A stretch of 64,000 bases of DNA, from the NCBI GenBank assembly GCA_036231565.1, contig JAZAHA010000005.1, positions 96,923 to 160,922 on the forward strand. The letters are read 5' to 3'. The notes under the pieces were generated by a model. That model made no database searches. It saw only the letters and a program-made list of their open reading frames with translations, and was not told where the DNA came from. The DNA is from Maricaulis sp036231565. GTDB lineage: Bacteria > Pseudomonadota > Alphaproteobacteria > Caulobacterales > Maricaulaceae. Shown one piece after another: positions 34,101 to 43,198 of this stretch (position 1 is the stretch's first letter; every line of letters begins with the position of its first letter). The position numbers were made by a program, and so were the translations under genes.

Positions 34101-36056
34101 GACATCCACCGCGACCGGCGCACCACCGGCATCGACCGCGACGACATCAAAGGCGCTCTCGCGATTGCGTTCGGCACGGCCTTCGAATTGCGGCTTCAGG
34201 CCGAGATAGAGCGGCGCAGGACGATAGGGAATGCGGACATCATCGGCGACGGCCCGGCCACCGGGCTCAATGGCTGAGACGACGGCACGGATCCGCAGTG
34301 GCTGGGTGGCATCGGCACCGATCTCGCCCGCACTGACGGTCAGGGTCGCGGCACCGGCCCCGTCGGCCACCGTGCCAGGCAGATCTTCGGTACGGTCGCG
34401 GAAAGGCTCGTCATGACGGCCGAAACTGAACCCGGGATAATCGGCGAAGGGTCGGGGGTCGGCCTCGACCCGCAGGCGGCCCTCCACCGGCAGTCCCGCA
34501 CCCGGAGCGCCATAGAGGAAGCGGACATTGGCGGCGATGTCACGCTTGCCGCCCAGCAGGATCGGCGTTTCGTCGTCGGCATCGAGTTCCAGGGCAATGC
34601 GTTGCGGCACGAAATCCTCGACCGAGAAGCGGGTCGAGCCGACATCGCCATACCCGTCCATTGTTGCCACGATACGCCATTCGCCGCGCGCAGCCGCGAC
34701 GGGCAATTCATAGTCCCAGAAGACAGATCCGGCCTGCGGCAAGCCGTCAAAACGCGAGATGGCCGCTTCGATACCGTTCGGTCCATAAACTGTCAGCGTC
34801 ACCGGCCGGTCCGAAATTGCGACGGCTTCGGCGTCGCGCACCATGGCGCCGGCATGGACCGTCTCACCCGGCCGGTAGATACCCCGGTCCAGCCAGATAT
34901 ATCCGTCTGCTCCGTCCGGACGCTGGCGGCCGCCAATGTCCTGGCCGGACAGGTCGACCGGATTGCGCTGGAAGTCGAGCACGGCGAAATCATTATTGCG
35001 GCCATAGGCGGTCAGGAGACGCGGCGCCATGGCGCCCTCGCCTCGTGTCAGCGGCCCTTCGAAGCGGGCCCGGCCGTTCGAATCCGTCATGGCCGTGGCA
35101 AGGATCTCGTTGGAGCGCGCGATCAGCTGCACCTCGACACCGGCCTCCGGCATCGCGGTCTGCAGCGAGCGCACGACGAAATCGATCCCGTCCGCACCGC
35201 GATAGGCCGTGAGGGCCAGATCCGTGATCACGAGCCAGCGTTCGGCGCGGGCCGGAACGTCATCGTCAGCCGCCTCGCTGTCTTCGCGCACCGAAACGAA
35301 GTAGGCGCCAGGCGACAGGGTTCCGATGGCTTCGGCGATCGGGAAAACGGTCGTCACCGGCGTATTCGGTGCGCCGGCGGTTTCCATGCGGCCTTGCCAG
35401 ATCTGTTCGCCGACCGCGTGCGGGCTCTCCTCTTCGGGAACCCAGCTGTATTCACCCTGGGCCGCGTTGAATCCCGTCGTGATCGAACGGAAGGCCAGCG
35501 CCCGATCGGTGATACGCCAGACCTCCAGCTCGACCGCGTCGACATTCACCGTCTCGATGGCGAGACCATCTGCATCCCGACGGGGCAGGATCACGCCATC
35601 GCCGGCAATGCCGACGAAAGCGGGGCGGTCGCCAAAATCGATCTCGACGGTTTCGTCCACCAGCAAGGCATCGCCATTCGCGGCCGGCAGGCCCTCGCGC
35701 AGCGTCAGGCTCTGGCCCTCACCGAAAGTCAGACCGCCGACACACAGCGAGCGCCCCGATGCCGACAAGGCGATCGGGCGCTGCGGCGTCACGGCGACAT
35801 AGGGTTCATAGTCGGTGTCGGGATCGAGCGGGTGCGTGAAGCCGAGACAGACCTCGGGCGTATCGCCATCAACACTGATCGCGTAACGCAGGAAGGCAAA
35901 GCTGGCAGGCGTCTCCGGCTCGGCACGTGGCGCATCGGCAGGTCGTCGTTCCAGTTGCGGCCCGGTTGCTTCGACCGTCTCGTCAGACGGTCCGGTACAC
36001 GCAACGGCGCCCAGCGCCAATGCCAGCGCGAGGATTCGACTGTGCCACAGCGACAT
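31197..36056 (-). CDS. yfhM: Bacterial alpha-2-macroglobulin family lipoprotein
   Basis: The 1619-residue protein is a periplasmic protease trap. It starts at the ATG at 36056 behind AGGAG, with a signal peptide ending near GAVACTG, so lipidation at that cysteine is likely. A series of MG beta-sandwich domains is followed by the thioester motif GCTEQ, with the reactive cysteine at residue 1157. The alpha-alpha barrel thioester domain and the C-terminal receptor-like domain complete it. The intact CxEQ means covalent protease capture should work. It is directly followed by pbpC in the same transcript. Confidence 0.95.
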   Translation of the reverse strand: MSLWHSRILALALALGAVACTGPSDETVEATGPQLERRPADAPRAEPETPASFAFLRYAISVDGDTPEVCLGFTHPLDPDTDYEPYVAVTPQRPIALSASGRSLCVGGLTFGEGQSLTLREGLPAANGDALLVDETVEIDFGDRPAFVGIAGDGVILPRRDADGLAIETVNVDAVELEVWRITDRALAFRSITTGFNAAQGEYSWVPEEESPHAVGEQIWQGRMETAGAPNTPVTTVFPIAEAIGTLSPGAYFVSVREDSEAADDDVPARAERWLVITDLALTAYRGADGIDFVVRSLQTAMPEAGVEVQLIARSNEILATAMTDSNGRARFEGPLTRGEGAMAPRLLTAYGRNNDFAVLDFQRNPVDLSGQDIGGRQRPDGADGYIWLDRGIYRPGETVHAGAMVRDAEAVAISDRPVTLTVYGPNGIEAAISRFDGLPQAGSVFWDYELPVAAARGEWRIVATMDGYGDVGSTRFSVEDFVPQRIALELDADDETPILLGGKRDIAANVRFLYGAPGAGLPVEGRLRVEADPRPFADYPGFSFGRHDEPFRDRTEDLPGTVADGAGAATLTVSAGEIGADATQPLRIRAVVSAIEPGGRAVADDVRIPYRPAPLYLGLKPQFEGRAERNRESAFDVVAVDAGGAPVAVDVEWQLMRIDWDYDWYRTDGERWRWRRTRHVVPIEEGVLSLDGEGADPLSLRALDWGDYQLVVTDPQSGMSASAQFWVGWGGSSEPGVEAPDRVALSGPEEPVAVGGTATVSIRPPYPGEAEVVIASDRVLETRSVSIPEGGVELSFNVTEDWGAGAYAMVSVYTPRDPVDRPAPRRAVGVLHLPVDMSDRTLEIDFNAPERIHPRQSVELELAIDGPVRSGAYVSVAAVDEGILALTRFASPDPQAWYFGKTALDVDLHDDYGRLLDPNQGAAAPVRQGGDQIGGAGLTVVPTQTVALFTGPVEVGRNGRATVSFDVPDFNGELRLMAVAWSGRAVGQAAQPLTVRDDVPAELILPRFLAPGDQSTATLTIDNIDGAPGAYAVAMDAEAPVSMLATDTIELAAGQRIDRRYGLSSDDVGVGSVGLSVDGPDEFAVARSYPIEVRSAWLPSSSVRRGRVMPGDSWRLSSDVLAGYLPGTSDVTVSFSPTPLDEAALLTALSRYPYGCTEQITSRALPLLYADPLASAAGEDPVEGARARVQEAIATLLSRQSADGAIGLWRIGDRGLRPWIGAYATDFLARAREAGYTVPDAALERAYTGLEHIASGEMWRVNGYDTEIHRWRGQTDTPERLNDRSAAYALYVLARAGRVDRSRLRYMHDERLEAIESPLARAQIGAALYLIGDQARAVSAFDAAEAALGFENPGNYYMSPRRDLAGVLALAAEAGQHERVARLAERVGQDLPEPARLNTQEKAFLLLAANALRDGGEEIAVETAVEADSPLRYRLEAGEIGEGVEFRMTGDAPAWVTQIAHGQTVEAPDVDAQGLVIQKRVRRLDGSEADLENLVQGDRLIVDLVVAPREERLIPAILEDLLPPGFEIEAVVRPEDAGNTGVYSWLDNIRTPRVAEARDDRFVAALDLRNRRAERIAYVVRAVTPGRYTLPGAVVEDMYRPDTFARSATGRIVIAPRG

Positions 36057-36146
36057 GGCTGAACTCCTATCCCATTGGCGCCGAACCATAATACTTTGTT
36101 AAGAAAAACGCACTTGCGAAATGGGTTCGGAGCCTCATTTCCCGTA

Positions 36147-36857
36147 TCAGGCGAGTTCGATGCCGCAGAATGCGGCAATCGCTTTCCAGGGCAGCGCAGC
36201 CGACGCCACACCGATCATCACGATTGTCAGTCCGACCGTGATTCGAACGCGGGGCGTGCGTGCCGCTGACAGTAATCCGGTAACGCCGAACGCCGCGGCT
36301 GTGACGGCGGGAAGTGTTCCAAGGCCAAACCCCAGCATGACCAGTGCACCGGTTGCGACCGAGCCGGACAGCATGGCGTAGAAGAGCGTGGCATAGACCA
36401 TGCCGCAGGGCAGAAAGCCCCACAGGAAACCGGCCAGGAGCGGGCTGGCCAGCGACAGCGCTCCTGCAAATGGCGCCCTCATCCAGCTCAAGAGGCGTGC
36501 ACCGAGACGGTCGACGCCGGCCAGCGAAGGCGCCCAGCCCGCGACCGACAGGCCGATATAGACCAGCATGGCAGCGGCCAGCCAGCGCAGGATGAAATGC
36601 GCCTCGGCGCGATCAAACGCAAAATAGGCCTGCGACCCGAGCGCTGCGAGAACCGCCCCTGCGGTGACATAGGCCGCCATGCGGCCGGTCTGTGCGAGCA
36701 TGAGTGCCCGGGCGCGGCTTTGGACTGCGTCCCCACCGAGAGAAACGGACAGGGTCGCCGCGATGCCGCCGCACATGCCGACGCAGTGCAGGCTGGACGC
36801 AAATCCGGCAAGCATTCCGCCCGCAAGGCTCAGTTCTGACAATCCGGACGGCGCCAT
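36147..36857 (-). CDS. Sulfite exporter TauE/SafE (UreH-like) membrane protein with HCxxMCGG motif
   Basis: The 236-residue protein has six hydrophobic segments. In the first, the metal-binding signature HCVGMCGG occupies residues 24-31, and LPCGMVYATLF appears in a later helix. Proteins of this group occur beside ccoGHIS loci, where a copper-handling role is suspected. The start at 36857 has GGAG at good spacing. It is separated from ccoS by the oppositely oriented DUF2189 gene, so it must have its own promoter. A copper role is inferred from motif and neighbourhood. Confidence 0.82.
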   Translation of the reverse strand: MAPSGLSELSLAGGMLAGFASSLHCVGMCGGIAATLSVSLGGDAVQSRARALMLAQTGRMAAYVTAGAVLAALGSQAYFAFDRAEAHFILRWLAAAMLVYIGLSVAGWAPSLAGVDRLGARLLSWMRAPFAGALSLASPLLAGFLWGFLPCGMVYATLFYAMLSGSVATGALVMLGFGLGTLPAVTAAAFGVTGLLSAARTPRVRITVGLTIVMIGVASAALPWKAIAAFCGIELA

Positions 36858-36967
36858 GCCATACTCCCTGCCGCTGTCTTCGGCTGGACAAGCCCACAAA
36901 TAAAGTGTGGCGTAACGCCGCAAAGCAGCTGACGGTAGCCAGCATAAAATTTCCGAGGGAGGACACC

Positions 36968-37750
36968 ATGGTTCATCTCCAGCACGTGCGCCGGGACGCA
37001 CCCTGGGCTTGGCTGAAGGCCGGATGGCAGGATCTCGTACGCGCGCCCCGGGTGACGCTGGGCTACGGCCTGATCTTTGTCAGCCTGGGTGCCCTGATCG
37101 TGCTGGGACTGAACGCCATCGGCTTCGCCTCCGCTGTCCCGGTCGCGCTCAGCGGCTTCGCCCTCGTCGCACCGGCGCTGGCGATCGGCATCTACCAGGT
37201 GCCCCGGGCGATCGAGCGTGGTGAAAAGCCCCGCTTCCGTTTCGTTATCTCCCGCTTCCCCTCGCGGCTGTCGCAGATCGGTTTCCTCAGCCTGCTGCTC
37301 TTGATGCTCTTCCTGCTGTGGGTCCGGATCGCACAATTCCTGCTCGTCGCGCTGGCGCCCGATACGCCCCTGCTGCCAGGCCCATTCCTGGAATATGCGC
37401 TGAGTGATCCGGCCGGGCTGAGCCTTATGGTCATCGGCACCACCATCGGCGCCGTGCTGGCCGCCGTCGCCTTTTCGATGTCCGCCCTCGCCTTCCCGAT
37501 GCTGGTCGATCAGGACGTGGATGCCGTGACAGCGCTTGTCGCCAGCTTCAAGGCTGTGATCCAGCAGCCCTTCGTGATGCTGACCTGGGCCTGGTTGATC
37601 GCTTTCATGACCGCCGCCGGATCCGCTGTTTTCCTGATCGGTCTGGCCGTGACCTTCCCGTGGGTCGCGCTGGCGACCTGGCACGCCTACCGGGATTTCT
37701 CGCCGGAAGCAGCGCCGTCGGCGTCATCCTCCGCCTCGCCCTCGGCATAG
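36968..37750 (+). CDS. DUF2189 integral membrane protein
   Basis: The 260-residue protein starts at an ATG with GAGGGAGG upstream. It shows about six membrane helices and the DUF2189 N-terminus DAPWAWLKAGWQDLVRAPRV. The C-terminus is a short alanine/serine tail. The gene faces the ccoS gene and overlaps it by 64 bases, so the tail is encoded antisense to the ccoS C-terminus. DUF2189 proteins are often found next to cytochrome oxidase genes, but no function is established to my knowledge. Confidence 0.87.
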   Translation: MVHLQHVRRDAPWAWLKAGWQDLVRAPRVTLGYGLIFVSLGALIVLGLNAIGFASAVPVALSGFALVAPALAIGIYQVPRAIERGEKPRFRFVISRFPSRLSQIGFLSLLLLMLFLLWVRIAQFLLVALAPDTPLLPGPFLEYALSDPAGLSLMVIGTTIGAVLAAVAFSMSALAFPMLVDQDVDAVTALVASFKAVIQQPFVMLTWAWLIAFMTAAGSAVFLIGLAVTFPWVALATWHAYRDFSPEAAPSASSSASPSA

Positions 37751-37908
37751 CCTTTCGGTACGATCGGCTTGTCGTCATCCATCAGGATGCGCTCTGCGGC
37801 ACCGTCCAGATCCTCGAACTGGCCGGACTTCAAGCTCCACATGAAGGCCAGAAGACCCAGACCGCCCATGGCGATGGCGACAGGTATCAGCCAGATCAGG
37901 ACGGACAT
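37687..37908 (-). CDS. ccoS: cbb3 oxidase assembly protein CcoS
   Basis: The 73-residue protein has one N-terminal membrane helix (about 3-23) followed by SLKSGQFEDLDGAAERILMDD, the conserved CcoS core. It is needed for haem and copper cofactor insertion into CcoN in Rhodobacter. It is the last gene of the ccoGHIS part, and its start shares a base with the ccoI stop. The acidic tail from about residue 52 is encoded in the region overlapping the convergent DUF2189 gene. Confidence 0.92.
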   Translation of the reverse strand: MSVLIWLIPVAIAMGGLGLLAFMWSLKSGQFEDLDGAAERILMDDDKPIVPKGYAEGEAEDDADGAASGEKSR

Positions 37909-40091
37909 CAGCGAGCGAGCCTCAGCGCATTGAGGGTGACCAGGACCGAGGATGCCGACATGGCGATGGCGGCGATCAGCGGCGTCACCAGACCGGCCAC
38001 GGCGAGCGGCACGGCGATCATATTGTAGACCGCGGCCAGGCCGAAATTCTCCAGCACCCGCCGCTTGGCACCGCAGGATACGTCGTAGGCCACAATGGCT
38101 GACGCCAGACGGTCGCCCTGCAGCACGAAATCGGCCGCAGCCTGGGATATCTCCGCTGCGGACGCCAGCGAGACGGACACGTCCGCCGCAGCGAGCGCCG
38201 GCGCATCATTGATGCCGTCGCCGATCATGGCGACCCGGCGTCCTTCAGCCTTCAGAGCTTCCAGACGCGCAATCTTGTCCTGCGGCTTCAGCTCCGCCTG
38301 CCAGGCATCCAGGTCCAACTCGGCGGCAACGACTTCGACCGGACCGCTACGATCACCTGACAGAAGCTCAACCCGGCAACCGCGATCGCGCAGTGCAGCG
38401 ACCGTCTCGGCAGCGTCTGCGCGTAGCCGGTCTTCAAAGCGGAAGCGGACGGGAGCCTCATCACCGGCCTTGAGCCAGACTTCGCTGTGCGGATCGCTCA
38501 CCGCGTCGATGCCCAGCCAGCGGGCCGAACCGAACCGGATCGTCATACCATCCTCGACGGCCTCGATGCCGCCGCCGGAAATCTCTCGCGTTCCGGACGC
38601 TGCGATCCCCATGCCTGCGGCATCGGCCACGGCACGGGACAGGGGGTGACGGCTGGTCCGGGCGAGCCGCGCGGCCGTCTCGAATGCCACATCGGGAATT
38701 TCGTCCCGATTGATCAGGCGCGGACGGCCCTCAGTCAGCGTACCCGTCTTGTCGAAAACGACGGTATCGATCCCGGCCAGACGCTCCATGGCGTCGCCCG
38801 ACTTCACCAGCACACCCTCGCGATAGAGACGGCCGGACGCGACGACCTGGACGGCGGGAACCGCCAGGCCAAGTGCACACGGACAGGTGATGATAAGAAC
38901 AGCGATCGCATGGATGATCGCCAGGTGCGCGCTCTGCCCGATCACCAGCCAGCCGAGCAGCGTCAAAGCGGCAAGCGAGTGAACAACCGGCACATAGAGT
39001 TTGGCTGCACGGTCGGCGAGACGCACATAGCGCGACCGGCTTTGCTCGCCCGCCTCGACGAGACGCGTGATCTCGGCGAGCAGGGAATTGTCGCGGTCGG
39101 CCGTCGCTTCCAGCACCAGCTTGCCGTCCAGGTTCAGCATGCCGGAAAAGACTTCGATACCCGGCTTTGCGGCAACGGGAGCCGTCTCGCCGGTCACAAG
39201 GGAACCGTCGAGCGCTCCCTGCCCTTCGCGGATCACGGCATCCACCGGCACCCGGTCGCCGGCGGCCAGGACCAGCCGGTCACCGGCCTTCACCTCGCGG
39301 GCCGGGATCGCCTCGATCCGTCCGTCGTCGCGAAGCCGGTTGGCAGTCGCGGCCTGCATCGCGGCCAGGCCCCGGGCCGCTTCGCCGGCCTTGGCCCGCA
39401 GGCGCATGTCGAGAAAGCGCCCGATCAGCAGGAAAAACAGCAACATCGCCGCGGCGTCGAAATATGTGTCGCCGTGGCCGTAGAAGGTTTCCCAGAGCGA
39501 CAGGCCGCAGGCCAGGATGACCGCGAGCGAAATGGGCACGTCCATGTTGACGTGCTTGTTTCGCAGCGCAGTGATCGCCGACCGGAAGAAGGGCTGCCCC
39601 GCATAGGCGACGGCCGGCAGCACGATCAGCGCCGATATCCGGTGCATCAGCGCCTGGGTCGCCTCGGTCATCTCCATGCCACCGGCCCAGACCGAGATCG
39701 ATAACAGCATGACGTTCGCCATGGCAAAACCGGCAACCGCCATAGCGCGAAGCAGCTTGCGCTCTTCTTCCTTCTGGGGATCGGCTTCAGCTTCCGGCTC
39801 GTAGGGCGTGGCGGGATAACCCAGCCGACCCAGCCGGCTGACATAGGTCGATGCCAGCGCCGCATCGCCCCGCCAGCTCAGGCGAAGGCGGCCGGTCGAC
39901 AGGTTGAGCCGGGCGCGTTCGACACGGTCATCCTCAAGCAGGCCCGACTCGATACGCGAAATACAGCCGGCGCAGACAGCACCGCGCACCAACAGGTCAA
40001 GATGGCATTGTCCGTCAGCAAGGCGGACAAAGGCCTGCGGATCGACCTGGCTGACAGGTTCTGAAAAATGGGCCGTGTCTAGCGCAGCCAA
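37908..40091 (-). CDS. ccoI: Copper-translocating P-type ATPase of the cbb3 locus (CcoI/FixI)
   Basis: The 727-residue P1B ATPase pumps copper to the periplasm for cbb3 assembly. An N-terminal metal-binding domain has VCAGC. Eight helices include the CPC motif TCPCALGLAVP. The phosphorylated aspartate is in FDKTGTLTEG and the hinge is GDGINDAPAL. The gene overlaps ccoH upstream by 13 bases and ccoS downstream by one base. It fits the CopA2/FixI type needed for oxidase maturation rather than for bulk copper resistance. Confidence 0.95.
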   Translation of the reverse strand: MAALDTAHFSEPVSQVDPQAFVRLADGQCHLDLLVRGAVCAGCISRIESGLLEDDRVERARLNLSTGRLRLSWRGDAALASTYVSRLGRLGYPATPYEPEAEADPQKEEERKLLRAMAVAGFAMANVMLLSISVWAGGMEMTEATQALMHRISALIVLPAVAYAGQPFFRSAITALRNKHVNMDVPISLAVILACGLSLWETFYGHGDTYFDAAAMLLFFLLIGRFLDMRLRAKAGEAARGLAAMQAATANRLRDDGRIEAIPAREVKAGDRLVLAAGDRVPVDAVIREGQGALDGSLVTGETAPVAAKPGIEVFSGMLNLDGKLVLEATADRDNSLLAEITRLVEAGEQSRSRYVRLADRAAKLYVPVVHSLAALTLLGWLVIGQSAHLAIIHAIAVLIITCPCALGLAVPAVQVVASGRLYREGVLVKSGDAMERLAGIDTVVFDKTGTLTEGRPRLINRDEIPDVAFETAARLARTSRHPLSRAVADAAGMGIAASGTREISGGGIEAVEDGMTIRFGSARWLGIDAVSDPHSEVWLKAGDEAPVRFRFEDRLRADAAETVAALRDRGCRVELLSGDRSGPVEVVAAELDLDAWQAELKPQDKIARLEALKAEGRRVAMIGDGINDAPALAAADVSVSLASAAEISQAAADFVLQGDRLASAIVAYDVSCGAKRRVLENFGLAAVYNMIAVPLAVAGLVTPLIAAIAMSASSVLVTLNALRLAR

Positions 40092-40552
40092 AGCGCGTGC
40101 TCCATTTCGAACGGTGCGTCGCCATTGTTATGCGCGCGCAGATGCCATTGCCCGGTCTCGGTACACGGCAGTGCGGCTCGATAGAGGCCGGCGCGGCTTT
40201 CCAGAAACTCGAGCGGACAATCACGCGACGTATTCGTGGGATGGTTCATGGCGCCGGTCAGCTGGAGGCCCGGAACGGGTGCGCCATCGGCGTCGCTGAC
40301 TTCAACCAGCAGCTCACCTTCGACCACATTGACCCGGGCCGACCAGCCAAGCTCGGCCTGTTCGTGGCGGCGGGCCAGCGTCTCGTTGTAATTGAGGCCC
40401 TGATAGTAGGAGCGCGGCACATCCTCACCGGGATGGGTGCGCATGGCGAGGGTGATGAAAGTGGCGTTCACCCCGATCGTGACGCTGAAAAACAGCACGA
40501 TGAGAACCAGGACATGCCAGCCCCGTACGGGGTTGAGAAACGACTTCATCAT
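40079..40552 (-). CDS. ccoH: FixH family protein (CcoH)
   Basis: The 157-residue protein has an N-terminal membrane helix (VLVLIVLFFSVTIGVNATFI) and a periplasmic beta-sandwich. The beta part contains NYNETLARRHEQAELGWSARV, the typical FixH signature. It takes part in cbb3 subunit assembly. The 5' end overlaps ccoG by 4 bases and the 3' end overlaps ccoI by 13, so the four assembly genes are one tightly coupled unit. Confidence 0.92.
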   Translation of the reverse strand: MMKSFLNPVRGWHVLVLIVLFFSVTIGVNATFITLAMRTHPGEDVPRSYYQGLNYNETLARRHEQAELGWSARVNVVEGELLVEVSDADGAPVPGLQLTGAMNHPTNTSRDCPLEFLESRAGLYRAALPCTETGQWHLRAHNNGDAPFEMEHALWLR

Positions 40553-42030
40553 TCGGCTCCGGTCACGATCATTGACGGGGTGGTCGCGGTCTCGCCGGTC
40601 CGCGTATCGGTAACGCGGAAGTTGAAGGTCTCGCGCGGACCGTCGATCGCGCTGGCCGGCAGGGTGAGATATATCACGAAGTCCTGGGTCCGGTCGGCGT
40701 CCACTCTCAGCTGCATGGGGGCATCGTCTGCAGCTCCCAGAAGCCGCGTCTCGATCTGCGCATCACCTTCGATCGACAGGGTGAGCGTACGCGACTCGTT
40801 CGCCTTGTTGACGACTTTGAGATTGTAGCCGTTCCGCACCGAACCATCCGACAGGATCACGAAGTTCGGGTTGCGGTCGCGCTGCGAGTTGAGCTCGAGT
40901 TCGGACCGGTTGAGCAAGGCCGCCAGCATGATTGCCGCAACGATGGCGAAGGCCACGCCGTAGACGACTGTACGCGGGCGGATGAATTTGTAGACGGCTT
41001 TTTCGCCCCTCTGGAAGCGGTCGACATTGTCGTCCGTCTCATAGGTGATAAGGCCCGTCGGCCGGTCCACCTTCTTCATGATGTCGTCGCAGGCATCGAT
41101 GCACAGCGCGCACTGGATGCACTCCAGCTGGGCGCCGTCACGAATATCGATCCCCATCGGACAGACCGCCACGCACTGCTTGCAGTCGATGCAATCGCCG
41201 CGGCCGTCCCAACTCTCGCCCTTCTTGTGCGGACCGCGCGGTTCCCCGCGGTCGACCCGGTAGGTGACGTTCAGGGCATCGCGGTCCGTCATGGCCGCCT
41301 GGATCCTCGGCCAGGGGCACATGTAGGTGCACACCTGTTCGCGCATTGTGCCGGCCAGCGTATAGGTCGTGAAGGTGAGTATACCGGCAAAGAGATAGGA
41401 GGAAGGCTCGGCCTGGCCGGTGAAGAAATTCCCGATCACCTCATAGGCGTCGTGGAAATAAAGGACCCAGGCGCCCCCTGTCGCCAGGGCGATAACCAGC
41501 CAGACGGTGTGCTTGCCGATCTTGCGCCAGGCCTTGTTCAAGGACCAAGGCGACCGGTCCAGCTTGATGCGGGCATTGCGGTCACCTTCAAAGGCGCGCT
41601 CGACCCAGATGAAGAGGTCTGTCCAGACCGTCTGCGGGCAGGCATAGCCGCACCAGACCCGGCCAAAGAGCGCCGTCGCGAGGAAAAGCCCCAGCGCCGC
41701 CAGAATCAGCAGGCCGGTGATGTAATAGACTTCCTGCGGCCAGATCTCGATGAAGAAGAAATAGAAGCGCCGGCCGGCAAAATCGACCAGGACAGCCTGG
41801 TCCGGCGCGTCCGGTCCCCGGTCCCAGCGCAGGAAGGGGACGAGATAGTAGATGCCGAGAGTTACCGCCATCACCACCCATTTGACGGTCCGGAACTTGC
41901 CGTGCGCCAGCTTGGGATAGATAGGTTCACGCTTTTTGTAGAGTTCGCGCGTGTCCGCTGCGTTGACCGCTTCGGCCTTTGACTTGCGGATACCGGGCGC
42001 CGCCATGGCGCGTGTATTCTTGTCACTCAT
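40549..42030 (-). CDS. ccoG: Cytochrome c oxidase accessory protein CcoG (FixG/RdxA)
   Basis: The 493-residue membrane iron-sulfur protein is implicated in copper reduction for cbb3 assembly. It has about five helices and a polyferredoxin core, with CIDCKQCVAVCP and CIQCALCIDACD as the two [4Fe-4S] clusters. A C-terminal FixG Ig-like periplasmic domain (about 390-493) follows. The earlier VWCGYACPQTVW motif is also conserved. It follows ccoP by about 40 bases, so ccoNOQP and ccoGHIS are probably read together. Confidence 0.95.
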   Translation of the reverse strand: MSDKNTRAMAAPGIRKSKAEAVNAADTRELYKKREPIYPKLAHGKFRTVKWVVMAVTLGIYYLVPFLRWDRGPDAPDQAVLVDFAGRRFYFFFIEIWPQEVYYITGLLILAALGLFLATALFGRVWCGYACPQTVWTDLFIWVERAFEGDRNARIKLDRSPWSLNKAWRKIGKHTVWLVIALATGGAWVLYFHDAYEVIGNFFTGQAEPSSYLFAGILTFTTYTLAGTMREQVCTYMCPWPRIQAAMTDRDALNVTYRVDRGEPRGPHKKGESWDGRGDCIDCKQCVAVCPMGIDIRDGAQLECIQCALCIDACDDIMKKVDRPTGLITYETDDNVDRFQRGEKAVYKFIRPRTVVYGVAFAIVAAIMLAALLNRSELELNSQRDRNPNFVILSDGSVRNGYNLKVVNKANESRTLTLSIEGDAQIETRLLGAADDAPMQLRVDADRTQDFVIYLTLPASAIDGPRETFNFRVTDTRTGETATTPSMIVTGAE

Positions 42031-42071
42031 GACGGCGCTTTATCCCGGTTCCTCTGGTTGGTGTATGCGAC

Positions 42072-43010
42072 CTAGCGCCCCGTGGGACCGTTCGCCGCAC
42101 CCTCTGCTTCCTCACCACCGCCAAGCAGATAGACATAGGCGGCCAGTGCATCGATGGTGGCCTCGTTGAGACGGCCCTCCCAGGCCGGCATCACGCCATA
42201 GGGACCGCGATGGATGATGTTGATCACCTGCTCGCGGCTCGAACCGTAGAGCCAGTCCTGATCGACCAGATTCGGAGCCCCCTGCATGCGATCACCGGTG
42301 CCGTCAGGCATGTGGCAGGACGCACACTGGATGTCGTAGGTCTCCTGCCCGCGGGCGAGTGCCTCGGCACTCACATCCCCGGCACGGCCGGACATCGACA
42401 GGACATAGTCGGCCACATCGGCGATCTCGCTGCCGGTGAGCAGTTCGTCGCGGCCGAAGGACGGCATCTGCGAGAAACGGGTATCGGGATGTTCGCTCCG
42501 GATGCCGTAGCGCAGCGTGGTGCGGATGTCCTCATAAGTCCCGCCCCACAGCCAGACATCGTCATTCAGGTTGGGATAGCCGATGGCACCCTGGGCACCC
42601 GATCCGTGACAGGTTGCGCAGTTGTCGCCGAAAGCTGCCTCACCCGCCGCGCGGACAAAGCCGAGCAGCTGGGGATCATTCTCGATCTGGTCGATCGAGG
42701 CTCCCTCGAGGGCCGCGAAGCCGCTGGCCCGGCTGGCGTGGAGCTCCTCGATAGCCTGTGCGACATTGGCTCGCTCGGAGTGGTCACGAAGACCACGAGT
42801 GTGATCGGTTTCACCGGCCAATCCCGGCAGGGCCGGCCAGGCCGGCATGAAGATCATGTAGACTACGGACCAGGCGACGCTGGCGTAGAAGACCCACAAC
42901 CACCAGCGCGGCAGTGGCGTATCCAGCTCCTTGATACCGTCCCATTCGTGACCGGTCGTGGCCGTACCTGTATGGGCGTCTCTTTCGCGTTCTTGATCAT
43001 GCTCGGACAT
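42072..43010 (-). CDS. ccoP: cbb3 cytochrome c oxidase subunit III (CcoP), dihaem
   Basis: The 312-residue subunit has one membrane helix (about 38-56) and two c-type haem sites, CATCH at 131-135 and CASCH at 229-233. Axial methionines sit in QMPSFGRDEL and VMPAWEGRL. It passes electrons from soluble cytochrome c to CcoO and CcoN. The start at 43010 lies inside the ccoQ 3' end (14-base overlap), which implies translational coupling. Confidence 0.96.
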   Translation of the reverse strand: MSEHDQERERDAHTGTATTGHEWDGIKELDTPLPRWWLWVFYASVAWSVVYMIFMPAWPALPGLAGETDHTRGLRDHSERANVAQAIEELHASRASGFAALEGASIDQIENDPQLLGFVRAAGEAAFGDNCATCHGSGAQGAIGYPNLNDDVWLWGGTYEDIRTTLRYGIRSEHPDTRFSQMPSFGRDELLTGSEIADVADYVLSMSGRAGDVSAEALARGQETYDIQCASCHMPDGTGDRMQGAPNLVDQDWLYGSSREQVINIIHRGPYGVMPAWEGRLNEATIDALAAYVYLLGGGEEAEGAANGPTGR

Positions 43011-43194
43011 GGGTCTCGTCCTTGTTGTGATCGGCCGTTTCCGGCTTGTCGGTTTCTTCCAGCGGCGTGCGCGCAGCGGCATCGAATTTCGCCTGGTTGC
43101 GCGGCCAGAGCGCGTAGGCAAGCACACCGGCGAACAGGAGGACGAAAATCAGCAGCCCCCCTGTCTGGGCGAAGTTGGAAAGTGTCTCGTGCAT
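42997..43194 (-). CDS. ccoQ: cbb3 oxidase subunit CcoQ
   Basis: The 65-residue single-helix protein begins MHETLSNFAQTGGLLIFVLL and continues with ALWPRNQAKFDAAA, the normal CcoQ pattern. It stabilises the CcoP-CcoNO core. It lies 4 bases after ccoO and overlaps ccoP by 14 bases. Confidence 0.94.
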   Translation of the reverse strand: MHETLSNFAQTGGLLIFVLLFAGVLAYALWPRNQAKFDAAARTPLEETDKPETADHNKDETHVRA

Positions 43195-43198
43195 TGCC

